Below, one piece after another: positions 1 to 8,381 of a stretch of 64,000 bases of DNA. The notes beneath the pieces were generated by a model that had not been told where the DNA came from, searched no databases, and worked only from the letters and a program-made list of their open reading frames with translations. Position 1 is the first letter of the stretch. Each line of letters opens with the position of its first letter. The position numbers were made by a program, and so were the translations under genes. The stretch comes from DATAWK01 sp036267255 (lineage in GTDB: Bacteria > Acidobacteriota > Terriglobia > Terriglobales > Acidobacteriaceae). The DNA lies in NCBI GenBank assembly GCA_036267255.1, contig DATAWK010000053.1, positions 305,657 through 369,656 of the forward strand. Reading direction: 5' to 3'.

Positions 1-92
1 TCAAACAGGTGAAGACGCCGCGCCCAATTAGTGACTGCTATCATTGGTATCTCCAAACGTTTCATATTGCGAGTGCGTGAGTACAAGTTGAG

Positions 93-2771
93 ATGGCGTC
101 TTCCAAGCGAGACTTTGAGTGGTTCGTGACCTGGCTGCACCGGCCGGAAAACCAGACCCCACCGGATGTGCGGCGGCTTGCTAATCTCGCGCTGGCACAC
201 TTTGACGAATTGGCTCAGACCTCCCGCCAACACAACCAGCGATCCATCTGTTTGGTACACCACGCCCACGAGTCTCTTGCTCAAACGCCCGACGGACCTC
301 CAGACATCCAAGCGGTGGCCTTCGATGGCGCGTGGCCATGGCGACGACTGCGACACCTGACCCTCGGCCCATTTCGGGGTTTCCGAACACCCGAGCCCTT
401 TGATCTGCAAAAACGAGTCATCTTGTTCTACGGACCAAATGGCAGTGGCAAAACCAGCTTTTGTGAAGGACTGGAATACGCATTGCTGGGTGCGGTCGAA
501 GAGGCGGACATCAAACGCATCGACCCTCGAACCTATCTCGTCAACGTCCATGAGGAGCGGTTCGAGCCGCCGGTCCTGCAAGCAACAAACCATCAAAACC
601 GTGAAGTGCCCGTGGCGGCGAACGCTGACACTTACATGTTCTGTTTTATTGAAAAGAACCGAATAAACGCATTTTCCCGAATCGCTGCCCGACCTCCTGC
701 CCAGCGTACGGAACTGATCGCCACGCTGTTCGGTATGGAAAAGTTCAACGAATTCGTGAGCCACTTCAACGAGTCGATCGATCAGCAACTCGTCTTGACC
801 GGCACCAAGCAACTCGAATTGACAAATCTTCGCAACGCCCTGACTGCAGACCAAGCCACGGTCAACGGCGAAGCCCAAGCCTTACTGACTCTGACAAACG
901 AAGAGGCCGCGCTCGCCCTCACGCATTCCGAAGGCATGACATATGCAGGACTCAAGGCGCTTATCGGCACCGCCGAAGCCCCGGGCCGTCTGCAGGAACT
1001 CGAAGGCATTCTCAACGCCGTTCCCCCTGCGGCCATTGGCTTGACGCGCCAAGGTTTGCTCGATGGTTTCGAGGCAGCCCGCCAAAGCTATGAAGAACGC
1101 GGCGGCATTATCGCCAAGTTCCAAGCCCGTAGTAGCCAGGTTTCATTCAAAGACCTCTACACCGCTGTCCTGGCGCTGCAAGCCACCGAAGGCGATCATT
1201 GCCCAGCGTGCGATACGCCCCTCGCGGGCCAGCTCCACGTCGCGGTCAATCCCTACACAAAGGCCACCGAAGGCCTCGCTCAGTTGAAGGAACTCGGTGA
1301 ACTACAGGAGGAGCGCAATACCGCTCAAGACGAAGTCGCCACTGCTTCGCGCGAGCTTCGCCGACAGCTCGCGCCCCTTACCGAGTTCGTCGCGGCTCAA
1401 GAAGAACAAGAGACGCCTATAGGTCGATACTTGGCCAGGCTGTCAGCTGAGCCCGCTGAAGACTGGTGGACGATGATTTATCCGGCGCGGCCACCGCAAG
1501 AGACCAACGCTGCGGCAGACGCCGTGATGCTCGATCAGATTCTGGCGGCTGCCGACCGCGTGGCCGCGCAAGACGCGGCATCACTTCTTGCCCTCCAAGA
1601 GCGCCAGCGCAACATCGCCGAACGCGATCGACTCAATGACTTCCGTCTACCGGTGCAAGCCCAAGACTTGAAGCGGCAACAGCTTGTCGATAGCGTGGTT
1701 GCGGCAAGACGACGAATCGGGGCATTCGACACAGCCAACGCGGATCTCATCAACGAGGTGGCCCAGGAGTCGCTGGACATCGCCCGCGACACCCCGATCA
1801 AAGCTGCATACGACCGTTTCCTGGTAATGCTCAGGAGCTACCGCAACCAGCTTCCCGGAACGCTCATGGCCGGCCTCAACGACACGGCCATGAACCTCTA
1901 CAACGAGTTCAACCGGAACGACTTGGACCACGACAAGCTCGCAGCGCTCTACTTGCCAGTGACAGGCGAACAAAAGATCGAGATCTCTTTCCGAGGCAAT
2001 CCGCAGGTCCGCGTGGACGCCTTGCACATCCTAAGCGAAGGCCATATCCGATGCCTGGGTCTCGCAATCTTGCTCGCCAAGAGCCAGAGCATTCAATGCC
2101 CGCTAATCGTTTTTGACGACGCGATCAACGCCATCGACCACGACCATCGCAGTGGCATCCGGGAGACGATCTTCGAGAGCGACCACTTCGCCCAAACGCA
2201 GCTCATTGTCACCTGCCACAGCGATGAGTTCATTAAGGACATCCAGCAGCACGTGCACGCACAGCGGCGCAACGATTGCCAAGTCTATCTATTCCGCAAA
2301 CATGACGGCAACTACCAACCTAGAGTGACCGGTAACGTTCCAAGCAGGAACTACGTAGTGAAGGCCCGCGCGTCAAAAGACATATTGGATTACCGCGAAG
2401 CCTTGGCGTCCTCTCGGCAAGCACTCGAGATGCTGTCTGAAAAGACTTGGCGTTGGCTCAGCAGCCATGACCAGGGTGTGTTGAACTTGCAGCTTGCTGG
2501 CGTCGGCGCGGAGCCTAGTTTGCGCAATCTCTGCGAAGCGCTCATGAAACGGCTCAACGATGCGACGACCTTCACTCACGCCAACAAACCGCTACTGGTG
2601 GCCGCCTACCGCCGAATTCTCGGCATTCCGACCGTTAATCTTGTGTGGACCTACTTGAATAAGGGCACACACGCAGAAGCGAACCGAGATGACTTCGACG
2701 CTGTCTTGGTGGAGTCCGTGATTCAAACGCTTGAAGATCTCGACGGTCTTGACCTTCGGGCCGGGCGGTAG
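93..2771 (+). CDS. Rad50/SMC-like AAA ATPase with zinc-hook-like CxxC, possible defence or repair protein
   Basis: 892 residues. A Walker A motif GPNGSGKT lies at residues 114-121, directly after a beta-strand segment typical of the N-terminal lobe of SMC/RecF/Rad50 ATPases (RHLTLGPFRGF). The middle is helical and charged, with CPAC at 370-373 resembling a Rad50/RloC zinc hook. The Walker B aspartates are at about 675-676 and the H-loop histidine at about 709. About 90 residues precede the ATPase lobe and about 180 follow it; I recognise neither part. The C-terminal part contains NKGTH at 856-860 followed by acidic helices. Such ATPases act in DNA repair or in phage defence (RloC, PtuA-like proteins). 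Partner genes would lie left of the window: a frame open from base 3 to a stop at 78-80 may be the tail of one, 12 bases before this ATG. No strong ribosome site is visible. Specific function unknown. Confidence 0.8.
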   Translation: MASSKRDFEWFVTWLHRPENQTPPDVRRLANLALAHFDELAQTSRQHNQRSICLVHHAHESLAQTPDGPPDIQAVAFDGAWPWRRLRHLTLGPFRGFRTPEPFDLQKRVILFYGPNGSGKTSFCEGLEYALLGAVEEADIKRIDPRTYLVNVHEERFEPPVLQATNHQNREVPVAANADTYMFCFIEKNRINAFSRIAARPPAQRTELIATLFGMEKFNEFVSHFNESIDQQLVLTGTKQLELTNLRNALTADQATVNGEAQALLTLTNEEAALALTHSEGMTYAGLKALIGTAEAPGRLQELEGILNAVPPAAIGLTRQGLLDGFEAARQSYEERGGIIAKFQARSSQVSFKDLYTAVLALQATEGDHCPACDTPLAGQLHVAVNPYTKATEGLAQLKELGELQEERNTAQDEVATASRELRRQLAPLTEFVAAQEEQETPIGRYLARLSAEPAEDWWTMIYPARPPQETNAAADAVMLDQILAAADRVAAQDAASLLALQERQRNIAERDRLNDFRLPVQAQDLKRQQLVDSVVAARRRIGAFDTANADLINEVAQESLDIARDTPIKAAYDRFLVMLRSYRNQLPGTLMAGLNDTAMNLYNEFNRNDLDHDKLAALYLPVTGEQKIEISFRGNPQVRVDALHILSEGHIRCLGLAILLAKSQSIQCPLIVFDDAINAIDHDHRSGIRETIFESDHFAQTQLIVTCHSDEFIKDIQQHVHAQRRNDCQVYLFRKHDGNYQPRVTGNVPSRNYVVKARASKDILDYREALASSRQALEMLSEKTWRWLSSHDQGVLNLQLAGVGAEPSLRNLCEALMKRLNDATTFTHANKPLLVAAYRRILGIPTVNLVWTYLNKGTHAEANRDDFDAVLVESVIQTLEDLDGLDLRAGR

Positions 2772-2957
2772 CGCAAGTCCGCTGATACGCGAATCTATCA
2801 CAGGGGCAGTGGTGCCCCGGTCACACAATTTGACTGCAAGCACATTGATCGGGAACTATAAGTCGGCATAGCGGAAGGGATGACGGGCTAATTGGATGTT
2901 GAGCCGCGTACCGCAAGTTCGCGCAGCAAACCGGAAGCTGTTCCCTGCAACCTTCAT

Positions 2958-4448
2958 TCAAAAATCCAGATGCATGCGAACCGTCTGTACATCTGCCGGG
3001 CCGCGATCCTGGTTGTATCCCGGATGCGCAATAAACGTATTGCCCACCGCGTAATACAACCCCTTCCACGCGTGCACGGTGTAGTACGCCTCCACAATGT
3101 CCTCTCGTGCGTAATTCAGCCGGCCATCTCCCAGCAAAAATCCCAGCCCGCCCAGCTTCAGATAATTCTGATGATCCTTCTTAATGGCATTCGTATTGAA
3201 CGCCACGCCAAAATTGTCCGCCGGGCGATGCCATGCCGTGCCCGCATAGTGCGCGCCCAAAGCAAAGGTCTGATCGACTTCCGTATAGGCAAACGATTCA
3301 TGCTGACCCTCGTTCCAGCCAAAGCGCCCACCCAGCTGCAAGTCTTTCGTAAGACTCTGCTCGACGTTGATGCCCACGCCATACTTCAGCGCGCCGTACG
3401 TCTCGACGGATGTAATCTCCGGCTTCGGCGTTTCGCCCGCCAGGTAATGCTGCACTGCCTCGCGATACAGTCCCATGTGCGCATTGTTGCCATAGGCCAG
3501 CAATCGGATGCGTCCATCCCGGCCCGGCAGCAGCCCTTTGCGGATTTCCAGCTCGCCATTCTGCGCCCGCGCCCGCCGCAATGCCCAATCCAGCGTGATG
3601 CCGTTGGCCACTGTCGGCATCAGGGCCAATCCGTAACGAAAGGCCCAGACACGGTCCTGATATTCCAGAACCATGCCGTAGGTGTACCCGCGCGTGTCCG
3701 CGGCATAGTCCCAGGCCCCGTTATTGTCCACCGTCCAGTCCATAAATTGTTGATGGCTGTCGCTCAAAACGGCGTTCACATCGAAGAAATCCGGCAAGGT
3801 GATCTTGCCCGCTCGAAATTCCAATCTCCGAATTGGCAGTTTTTGCGCCAACGATAGGAAATTCCTATCATTCTCCACAGTTTGATCGGAAAAGCCGATA
3901 ACCTGATGTACCTGAACACGTGCTGTATAGGGCGTCAATCCTAGGTTGGGGTTCCGAACAACGTCCAAATTAGTAAATCCAGCAAGCCCAAAAGCTTGGC
4001 TCAAACCGCGCCCGCCGGCGCTCTCTTCGTCATAAATTACATCGGTTTCGTAGCGCGGTTTCTGATTCAATTGATAGCCCAGCATCAGCGTCCCAACTAC
4101 AGAAGCCTTGTATTCAAAAGGCGCCGTAAAGCTGTTAACTCCTTGATATGGCGAGTGAAAACCCGGATGCATCTGATAGATCGTATTGATCTGCCCGCTG
4201 ATCCAATAGCGTGTGTTCTCCGGATGAGGAAACATTGTGAGCTGCGGCGTTTCCGGAATCTGCTGTTGCGAAGTGCTTTTATCCGCTCCGGGAACCTGCG
4301 CACTTTCCAGCCAGAAATAAGGCGGTCTCGTCGCTGCCAGCCAGGAGGCCGTTTGCAGCGACGGCACTTTTTGCAAGCCTGCCTTTGGCAGGGCAAGTTG
4401 CGCGTGGAGCGAGCCACTCAAAAGCAATCCTAAAAAACAACCGAGCAC
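2958..4448 (-). CDS. OprB-family carbohydrate-selective porin
   Basis: 496 residues with a short signal peptide ending near SLHAQ. The body has alternating aromatic/polar strands typical of an outer-membrane beta-barrel. The NNGAWDYAADTRGYTYG segment and the C-terminal aromatic residue (ending VRMHLDF) fit the OprB carbohydrate-porin family. Members form outer-membrane channels for sugars, and acidobacterial relatives are often annotated only as carbohydrate porin. The start codon is GTG at 4446-4448, preceded on the minus strand by an ACGGAG ribosome site at 5-base spacing. It is transcribed divergently from a metal-sensing repressor across a 177-base gap holding that regulator's likely operator, so metal control is possible, but the substrate cannot be read from sequence. 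Confidence 0.85.
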   Translation of the reverse strand: MLGCFLGLLLSGSLHAQLALPKAGLQKVPSLQTASWLAATRPPYFWLESAQVPGADKSTSQQQIPETPQLTMFPHPENTRYWISGQINTIYQMHPGFHSPYQGVNSFTAPFEYKASVVGTLMLGYQLNQKPRYETDVIYDEESAGGRGLSQAFGLAGFTNLDVVRNPNLGLTPYTARVQVHQVIGFSDQTVENDRNFLSLAQKLPIRRLEFRAGKITLPDFFDVNAVLSDSHQQFMDWTVDNNGAWDYAADTRGYTYGMVLEYQDRVWAFRYGLALMPTVANGITLDWALRRARAQNGELEIRKGLLPGRDGRIRLLAYGNNAHMGLYREAVQHYLAGETPKPEITSVETYGALKYGVGINVEQSLTKDLQLGGRFGWNEGQHESFAYTEVDQTFALGAHYAGTAWHRPADNFGVAFNTNAIKKDHQNYLKLGGLGFLLGDGRLNYAREDIVEAYYTVHAWKGLYYAVGNTFIAHPGYNQDRGPADVQTVRMHLDF

Positions 4449-4575
4449 AGTATCTCCGTAAGCCAGTCATTGCCACGAGATGAGACAAGACGCTGGCTAA
4501 AAAGTCAGTTTGCAGCAAAGCGATGAATTTCCCATGAATGCCAGTGCATCGCAGACCGTGTAAGTGATATATATC

Positions 4576-4592
4576 ATACCCCCCTATGGTAT
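4576..4592. promoter_or_regulatory. Likely RcnR/CsoR-type operator
   Basis: Imperfect dyad ATACC-CCCCTAT-GGTAT. CsoR/RcnR-family repressors bind sites of this form: a C- or G-tract flanked by an AT-rich inverted repeat. It lies 33 bases before the start of a regulator of exactly that family, so autoregulation is the simplest reading. It is about 128 bases from the divergent porin start, so control of the porin is possible but less certain. Confidence 0.65.
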
Positions 4593-4625
4593 ACAAATCG
4601 GAAAAACAGGTACTATGATGTACCC

Positions 4626-4943
4626 ATGGCAACGAAGAATCAGAGAAAAATCCGCGCAGATGCACAGCCACCCGTTGCAGGACATCTGGGAAACATTAAA
4701 TTGCGCAATCGCATCCGGCGTATTCGCGGACAGATGGATGCCATCGAACGTGCGCTGAGCGAAAGCGATGACTGCCCGGACATCCTGATGCAGCTGGCGG
4801 CCTGTCGCGGTGGCATCAACAGCCTGATGGCCGAAGTGTTGGAGGACCACGTTCGTCTGCACCTCGTGGCGCCGAACCGCCAACAACCCACGCCGGAGCT
4901 AGCCGAGGAATTGATTGACATCGTGCGCGCTTATCTCAAGTAA
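4626..4943 (+). CDS. Metal-sensing transcriptional repressor, RcnR/FrmR/CsoR family
   Basis: 105 residues, all-helical, no classical helix-turn-helix, matching the DUF156 (CsoR/RcnR/FrmR) family of tetrameric repressors. The core RIRRIRGQMDAIERAL and the GGINSLMAEVLEDH helix are diagnostic. Sensor residues are C50, H75 and H79; their spacing (25 and 29) equals Cys35-His60-His64 of the Ni/Co sensor RcnR. FrmR-type formaldehyde sensors have Glu at the last position, so a metal, plausibly Ni or Co, is the more likely ligand. H20 could stand in for the N-terminal ligand of RcnR. No metal efflux gene lies nearby; the only divergent neighbour is the OprB-like porin. Inducer identity is inferred. 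Confidence 0.85.
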   Translation: MATKNQRKIRADAQPPVAGHLGNIKLRNRIRRIRGQMDAIERALSESDDCPDILMQLAACRGGINSLMAEVLEDHVRLHLVAPNRQQPTPELAEELIDIVRAYLK

Positions 4944-5009
4944 GAACTGCGACGGCTAAACATTCTGCTCTATATGGGAAGACATTGTGTGCGGTTCACG
5001 GCCATCCCC

Positions 5010-5039
5010 TTGACATTCGACAAGAGCAAGGTGTAGATC
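5010..5039 (+). promoter_or_regulatory. Candidate sigma-70 promoter for padR-ADOP
   Basis: A perfect -35 TTGACA (5010-5015) is followed after 18 bases by TAGATC (5034-5039), a weak -10. Transcription would begin near 5046, just ahead of the ribosome site of the chosen padR start at 5063. The longer upstream reading frame would place this promoter inside the coding region. Confidence 0.4.
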
Positions 5040-5062
5040 TATTGTCGAACATCGAGGGGAAG

Positions 5063-5398
5063 ATGCCACCATCGACCGATCTATTGCAGGGAACACTGGA
5101 TGTACTGATTCTGAAAACACTGGCGCTGGAACCGATGCATGGCTGGGGTGTGGCCCAGCGCATTCAACAGATATCCAAAGACGTGTTGCAGATTGGCCAG
5201 GGTTCTCTCTACCCGGCGCTGCATCGGCTGGAATACAGGGGATGGATTCAGTCGGACTGGGGAAATTCTGAAAACAATCGGCGAGCAAAATTTTACTCGC
5301 TGACGCGCGCGGGAAAAAAGCAGTTAGAGGCGGAATTGGAGACCTGGGAACGACTGTCGACGGCCATTGGTCTGGTTCTGGAGGCACCTGCGTCGTGA
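5063..5398 (+). CDS. PadR-family transcriptional regulator
   Basis: 111 residues. The winged-helix core LQGTLDVLILKTLALEPMHG, followed by GQGSLYPALHRLEYRGWI and a RRAKFYSLTRAGKKQL wing, is typical of the short PadR regulators found throughout Acidobacteria. The ATG at 5063 is chosen because GAGGGGA sits just upstream at 5054-5060; an in-frame start at 4985 lacks such a site. The stop overlaps the GTG start of the ADOP permease, so the two are translationally coupled. In this family the regulator normally controls the coupled permease; the ligand is unknown. Confidence 0.9.
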   Translation: MPPSTDLLQGTLDVLILKTLALEPMHGWGVAQRIQQISKDVLQIGQGSLYPALHRLEYRGWIQSDWGNSENNRRAKFYSLTRAGKKQLEAELETWERLSTAIGLVLEAPAS

Positions 5399-8064
5399 GA
5401 GAGTTTCTGAGCCGGTTGCGATTTTTGTTTACGCGCAGAAGACATAGCGAACTTGACGAAGAGATGCAGTTCCATCTGGAACAGGCGACAGAGATGAACA
5501 TCGCTGCGGGGATGACGCCGGAGGAAGCGCGGCGACGGGCGCGGGTTGAATTTGGCGGAGTGGAGCGCGCACGGGAAGAGACGCATGCGCAGTGGCCCGG
5601 ATGGTGGATGGAGACGGTGCTGCAGGATGTGCGCTATGCGCTGCGCGGATTTCGCAGGAACCCTCTTTTTACAATTACGGTAATCGCCACGCTGGCGCTG
5701 GGCATTGGCGCAACGACGGCTGTCTTCAGCGTGGTGGATCCGATTCTGTTTCGCAGTTTGCCGTATGCGCATGCCGACCGTCTGGTGTCGGTCGGACTGG
5801 TGCAATCGCTGGAAACACAAGAATTCACGCTGGGCAGTTTCTTTTTTGACTGGAGGGATAATCAGAAACCCTTTGCAGCCCTTACATCCGAAGGAGCTGT
5901 GTCACAGGAATGCGATCTGACAGAGCGAAATCCCGAGCAACTGAGTTGTGCAAGGGTGTTGGGAAATTTTTTGCCTACGCTCGGCATCGCGCCACTTTTG
6001 GGACGTAATTTTCTGCCGGAAGAAATGCGCCCGAACGGACCGAACGTTGCCCTGATCTCCTATGGATTGTGGCGAAGCCGTTTCAACTGCGATCCGGCCA
6101 TCCTGAATAAGTTGGTAGACATTGATGGCAGCCCCGTTCGCGTGGTCGGTGTGCTGCCTGAAGATTTTGAATTGCCCGATCTGCAGCCGGCGGATGTGAT
6201 TCGCCCACTGGCATTGGATGAGGCCGCACAACGTACGATGAATGGCGGCATTGGAGCGCCGATGCGGACGTTTGCCCGGCTCAAGCCAGGAGTGACCATT
6301 GCTCAGGCGACGGCCGAGATGGCACCACTCTTCCAAGCTATTCAGCAGACACTTCCCCCGGAAATTCGTAACAGCTTCCATGACTTCCATCTCAAGATTC
6401 GTTCTCTCCGGGACCGGCAGATGCAGGATGCCAGTCAGATCGCGTGGATTCTGCTGGGATCGGTGCTGGCGGTGCTGCTGATTGCCTGCGCCAATGTGGC
6501 AAGTCTATTGATGGCGCGGGGTGCGGCGCGACAGCGAGAACTGGCGGTGCGTTCCGCGCTCGGTGCGAGTCGAGCCACACTGGCGCGCCAGGCGCTGATT
6601 GAAGCACTGCTGCTGTCTCTGGCTGGAACTGCGGCGGGATGTGTGCTTGCAGAGATCCTGTTGCACGTTTTTATTGCGATCGCACCGGCAGGCATCCCTT
6701 TCCTGGGAAAAGCGCACATGGATTTAAGAATCATTCTCTTTACGGTTCTGGTTTCGCTGATATGCGGCGCATTGTTCGGACTGGCCCCAGCGCTGCAGAA
6801 GCCGAGAGCGCAGATGCTGACCAGACGCTCGCAAACGGGATCGCATGCTGCGGTACGTCAATGGCTGGTGGTGGGGCAGATCGCTGCGAGCATGGTTTTG
6901 CTGGCCGGAGGAATGCTGCTGGTACGTAGTTTTCGGAACCTGCAGAAGCAGCATCTTGGCATGCAAATGCAAAACACTTTGACTGTTGGCATTACTCTCG
7001 AACAACAGAACTATGCAACGGCGGAACAGCAGATGGCGTTCTTTCGGCAACTGGCAAGACTGCTGCGATACGGCCCCGGAGTCCGTTCGCTGGCGATGAG
7101 CGATTCGGTACCGCCGGGTAGCGGCAGTCACGTTTTTTACTCTTCGCTCGGCATTGTTGGCAGGCCGCCTAGCGAAGGACGAACCGGAGGGCTGGTGACA
7201 ACGCGCAAGGTGTCGCCAGGCTATTTCCGCACTTTGGGTATCCCGGTTATCCAGGGAGAAGGTTTTCGCGAAGAGGAACTCAATTCGAGCGAGCCGCTTA
7301 TTGTTCTGAGCAAACAGCTTGCTGCACGCCTATTCCCCGGGAAAAGCGCGGTTGGAAAGCGCATGCAGTTTGGTCGATTCGACAGCAACGGTGTCCCGCA
7401 GTCATTGTGGGGCACCGTGGTTGGCGTCGCAGCCAATGTAAAAAATGGAGGCCTGACCGGCGACGAAGAACCGGAGTATTACCTGCTTCGGCGAAATCGA
7501 GCGGAGGATTGGGACAATAATTGGCGTCGAACGGAGGTGTTTCTTCTGCGGACATCGTTGCCGCCGGAAATAATGTCCCGCTGGATTCGTTCGCAAGTCG
7601 CCAAGCTGGATCCGATCGTGCTGGTTCATGTCGAAACACTTAACCAGAGCGTGAGCAGGATGGCAGACCGTCCCCGGTTTGAGACGGCGTTGCTCGGCTT
7701 CTTTGCCTTTACCGGGCTGCTGATGGCCATTCTTGGCCTATATGGCGTCATTTCGTTTGTCGCAACCCAACGCACCCAGGAGATTGGAGTGCGCATGGCA
7801 TTAGGAGCGAGCCGATGGAACATCCTGCGATTGATTCTGTGGGAGGGGCTGCGCTTGATTGTGCTGGGAGGCATCGTAGGGCTGTGTGCCGCGCTGGCAT
7901 TGTCGCGGGTATTGAAGAGCCTGCTCTTCAGCATCAGCCCACACGACCCGATCAGTTTCCTCGGCGTCGTATTGTTGCTGACTCTGGTGGCGGTTGCAGC
8001 AACGCTGATTCCCGCACGTTCCGCAATGCGGGTCGACCCGATGGTGGCGCTGCGCCATGAGTAA
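5395..8064 (+). CDS. ADOP-family duplicated ABC permease (MacB/FtsX-like)
   Basis: 889 residues, start GTG overlapping the padR stop. The N-terminal ~90 residues form the acidobacterial permease prefix (ELDEEMQFHLEQATEMNIA). A MacB-like periplasmic domain then follows the first transmembrane helix (TITVIATLALGIGATTAVFSV). Two FtsX permease modules are present, one around 350-460 and one at the C-terminus (EIGVRMALGASRWNILRLI). This duplicated layout without a fused or adjacent ATPase is the ADOP family, common in many copies in acidobacterial genomes and presumed to work in export or envelope stress. No cognate ATPase lies in the window. Substrate unknown. Confidence 0.92.
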   Translation: MREFLSRLRFLFTRRRHSELDEEMQFHLEQATEMNIAAGMTPEEARRRARVEFGGVERAREETHAQWPGWWMETVLQDVRYALRGFRRNPLFTITVIATLALGIGATTAVFSVVDPILFRSLPYAHADRLVSVGLVQSLETQEFTLGSFFFDWRDNQKPFAALTSEGAVSQECDLTERNPEQLSCARVLGNFLPTLGIAPLLGRNFLPEEMRPNGPNVALISYGLWRSRFNCDPAILNKLVDIDGSPVRVVGVLPEDFELPDLQPADVIRPLALDEAAQRTMNGGIGAPMRTFARLKPGVTIAQATAEMAPLFQAIQQTLPPEIRNSFHDFHLKIRSLRDRQMQDASQIAWILLGSVLAVLLIACANVASLLMARGAARQRELAVRSALGASRATLARQALIEALLLSLAGTAAGCVLAEILLHVFIAIAPAGIPFLGKAHMDLRIILFTVLVSLICGALFGLAPALQKPRAQMLTRRSQTGSHAAVRQWLVVGQIAASMVLLAGGMLLVRSFRNLQKQHLGMQMQNTLTVGITLEQQNYATAEQQMAFFRQLARLLRYGPGVRSLAMSDSVPPGSGSHVFYSSLGIVGRPPSEGRTGGLVTTRKVSPGYFRTLGIPVIQGEGFREEELNSSEPLIVLSKQLAARLFPGKSAVGKRMQFGRFDSNGVPQSLWGTVVGVAANVKNGGLTGDEEPEYYLLRRNRAEDWDNNWRRTEVFLLRTSLPPEIMSRWIRSQVAKLDPIVLVHVETLNQSVSRMADRPRFETALLGFFAFTGLLMAILGLYGVISFVATQRTQEIGVRMALGASRWNILRLILWEGLRLIVLGGIVGLCAALALSRVLKSLLFSISPHDPISFLGVVLLLTLVAVAATLIPARSAMRVDPMVALRHE

Positions 8065-8085
8065 AGGCTGACGCTGCCGTAGGGG

Positions 8086-8114
8086 TTGACGTGCGGCGGG
8101 GAGATGCTTACTCT
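8086..8114 (+). promoter_or_regulatory. Candidate sigma-70 promoter of the 8.1-8.34 kb RNA unit
   Basis: TTGACG (8086-8091), a 17-base spacer and TACTCT (8109-8114). The site lies 21 bases after the ADOP stop and points to a transcript beginning near 8121 that would carry the structured RNA and end at the terminator at 8295-8340. Confidence 0.45.
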
Positions 8115-8147
8115 GCAGATACACGGGAAAGGAGGGCGATCCAAATA

Positions 8148-8204
8148 ATGAAAAATTCAGACGGTAGTTGGTGCAACACAACACGTGAGGTGACTGAGGC
8201 CTAG
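8148..8204 (+). CDS. Possible 18-residue leader ORF
   Basis: Short frame MKNSDGSWCNTTREVTEA. It is preceded by AAAGGAGGG (8128-8136), an excellent anti-16S match but about a dozen bases away, farther than ideal. Its last codons and stop run into the 5' strand of the RNA closing stem (8191-8200) and the first hairpin, so translation would open that fold. It could be a leader peptide or chance. No homology is recognised. Confidence 0.25.
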   Translation: MKNSDGSWCNTTREVTEA

Positions 8205-8340
8205 CAGGCGTTCCACGCTAGTCCTGGCGGTCCGCAACCGAACCGTCGAGGCCCACCTACGGGGACGCCTCGGTCAAACCAAACAGATCACCGCCCAACG
8301 GCCCGTTATCCTTTGCGATGACGGGCCGTTGGCATTTCTG
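8191..8340 (+). ncRNA. Candidate structured RNA with cloverleaf-like fold and intrinsic terminator
   Basis: A 10-bp closing helix pairs 8191-8200 (TGACTGAGGC) with 8267-8276 (GCCTCGGTCA), with one G-U. Inside it three hairpins are visible: CTAGC/GCTAG (8201-8205 with 8217-8221), GGCGGT/ACCGTC (8226-8231 with 8242-8247, one G-U) and CCC/GGG (8252-8254 with 8261-8263). After a short linker comes a 12-bp terminator hairpin. No SRP, 6S, RNase P, tmRNA or common riboswitch signature was recognised by eye. It could be a standalone small RNA or a leader element acting on the downstream VOC/thiG genes. The fold is drawn by hand and needs computation. Confidence 0.45.
8295..8340 (+). terminator. Strong intrinsic terminator
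   Basis: Perfect 12-bp inverted repeat CCAACGGCCCGT (8295-8306) and ACGGGCCGTTGG (8321-8332) with a 14-base loop, followed by CATTTCTG. It closes the structured-RNA unit and insulates, or attenuates, the VOC gene that starts 42 bases later. Confidence 0.75.
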
Positions 8341-8381
8341 CAGAATGTTTCCAGATTATTTTCAATGCAGGAAAAAAACGG

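Noticed and set aside
3..80. Tail of an upstream gene
   Set aside because: A 25-codon open frame at the window edge is too short to support alone; mentioned only as a possibility with the ATPase gene.
2803..2818. GGGGCA-GTGG-TGCCCC hairpin as terminator of the ATPase gene
   Set aside because: Only six base pairs and no T-tract on either strand.
2892..3857. A 321-codon plus-strand open frame
   Set aside because: It is antisense to the OprB-like porin, has an unnatural Arg/His/Gln-rich composition and no recognisable domain.
8191..8276. SRP RNA, 6S RNA, tmRNA or TPP riboswitch as identity of the structured RNA
   Set aside because: The GGAAGCAGC-type SRP core, the long 6S stem, the tmRNA tRNA-like end and the TPP CUGAGA element are all absent.
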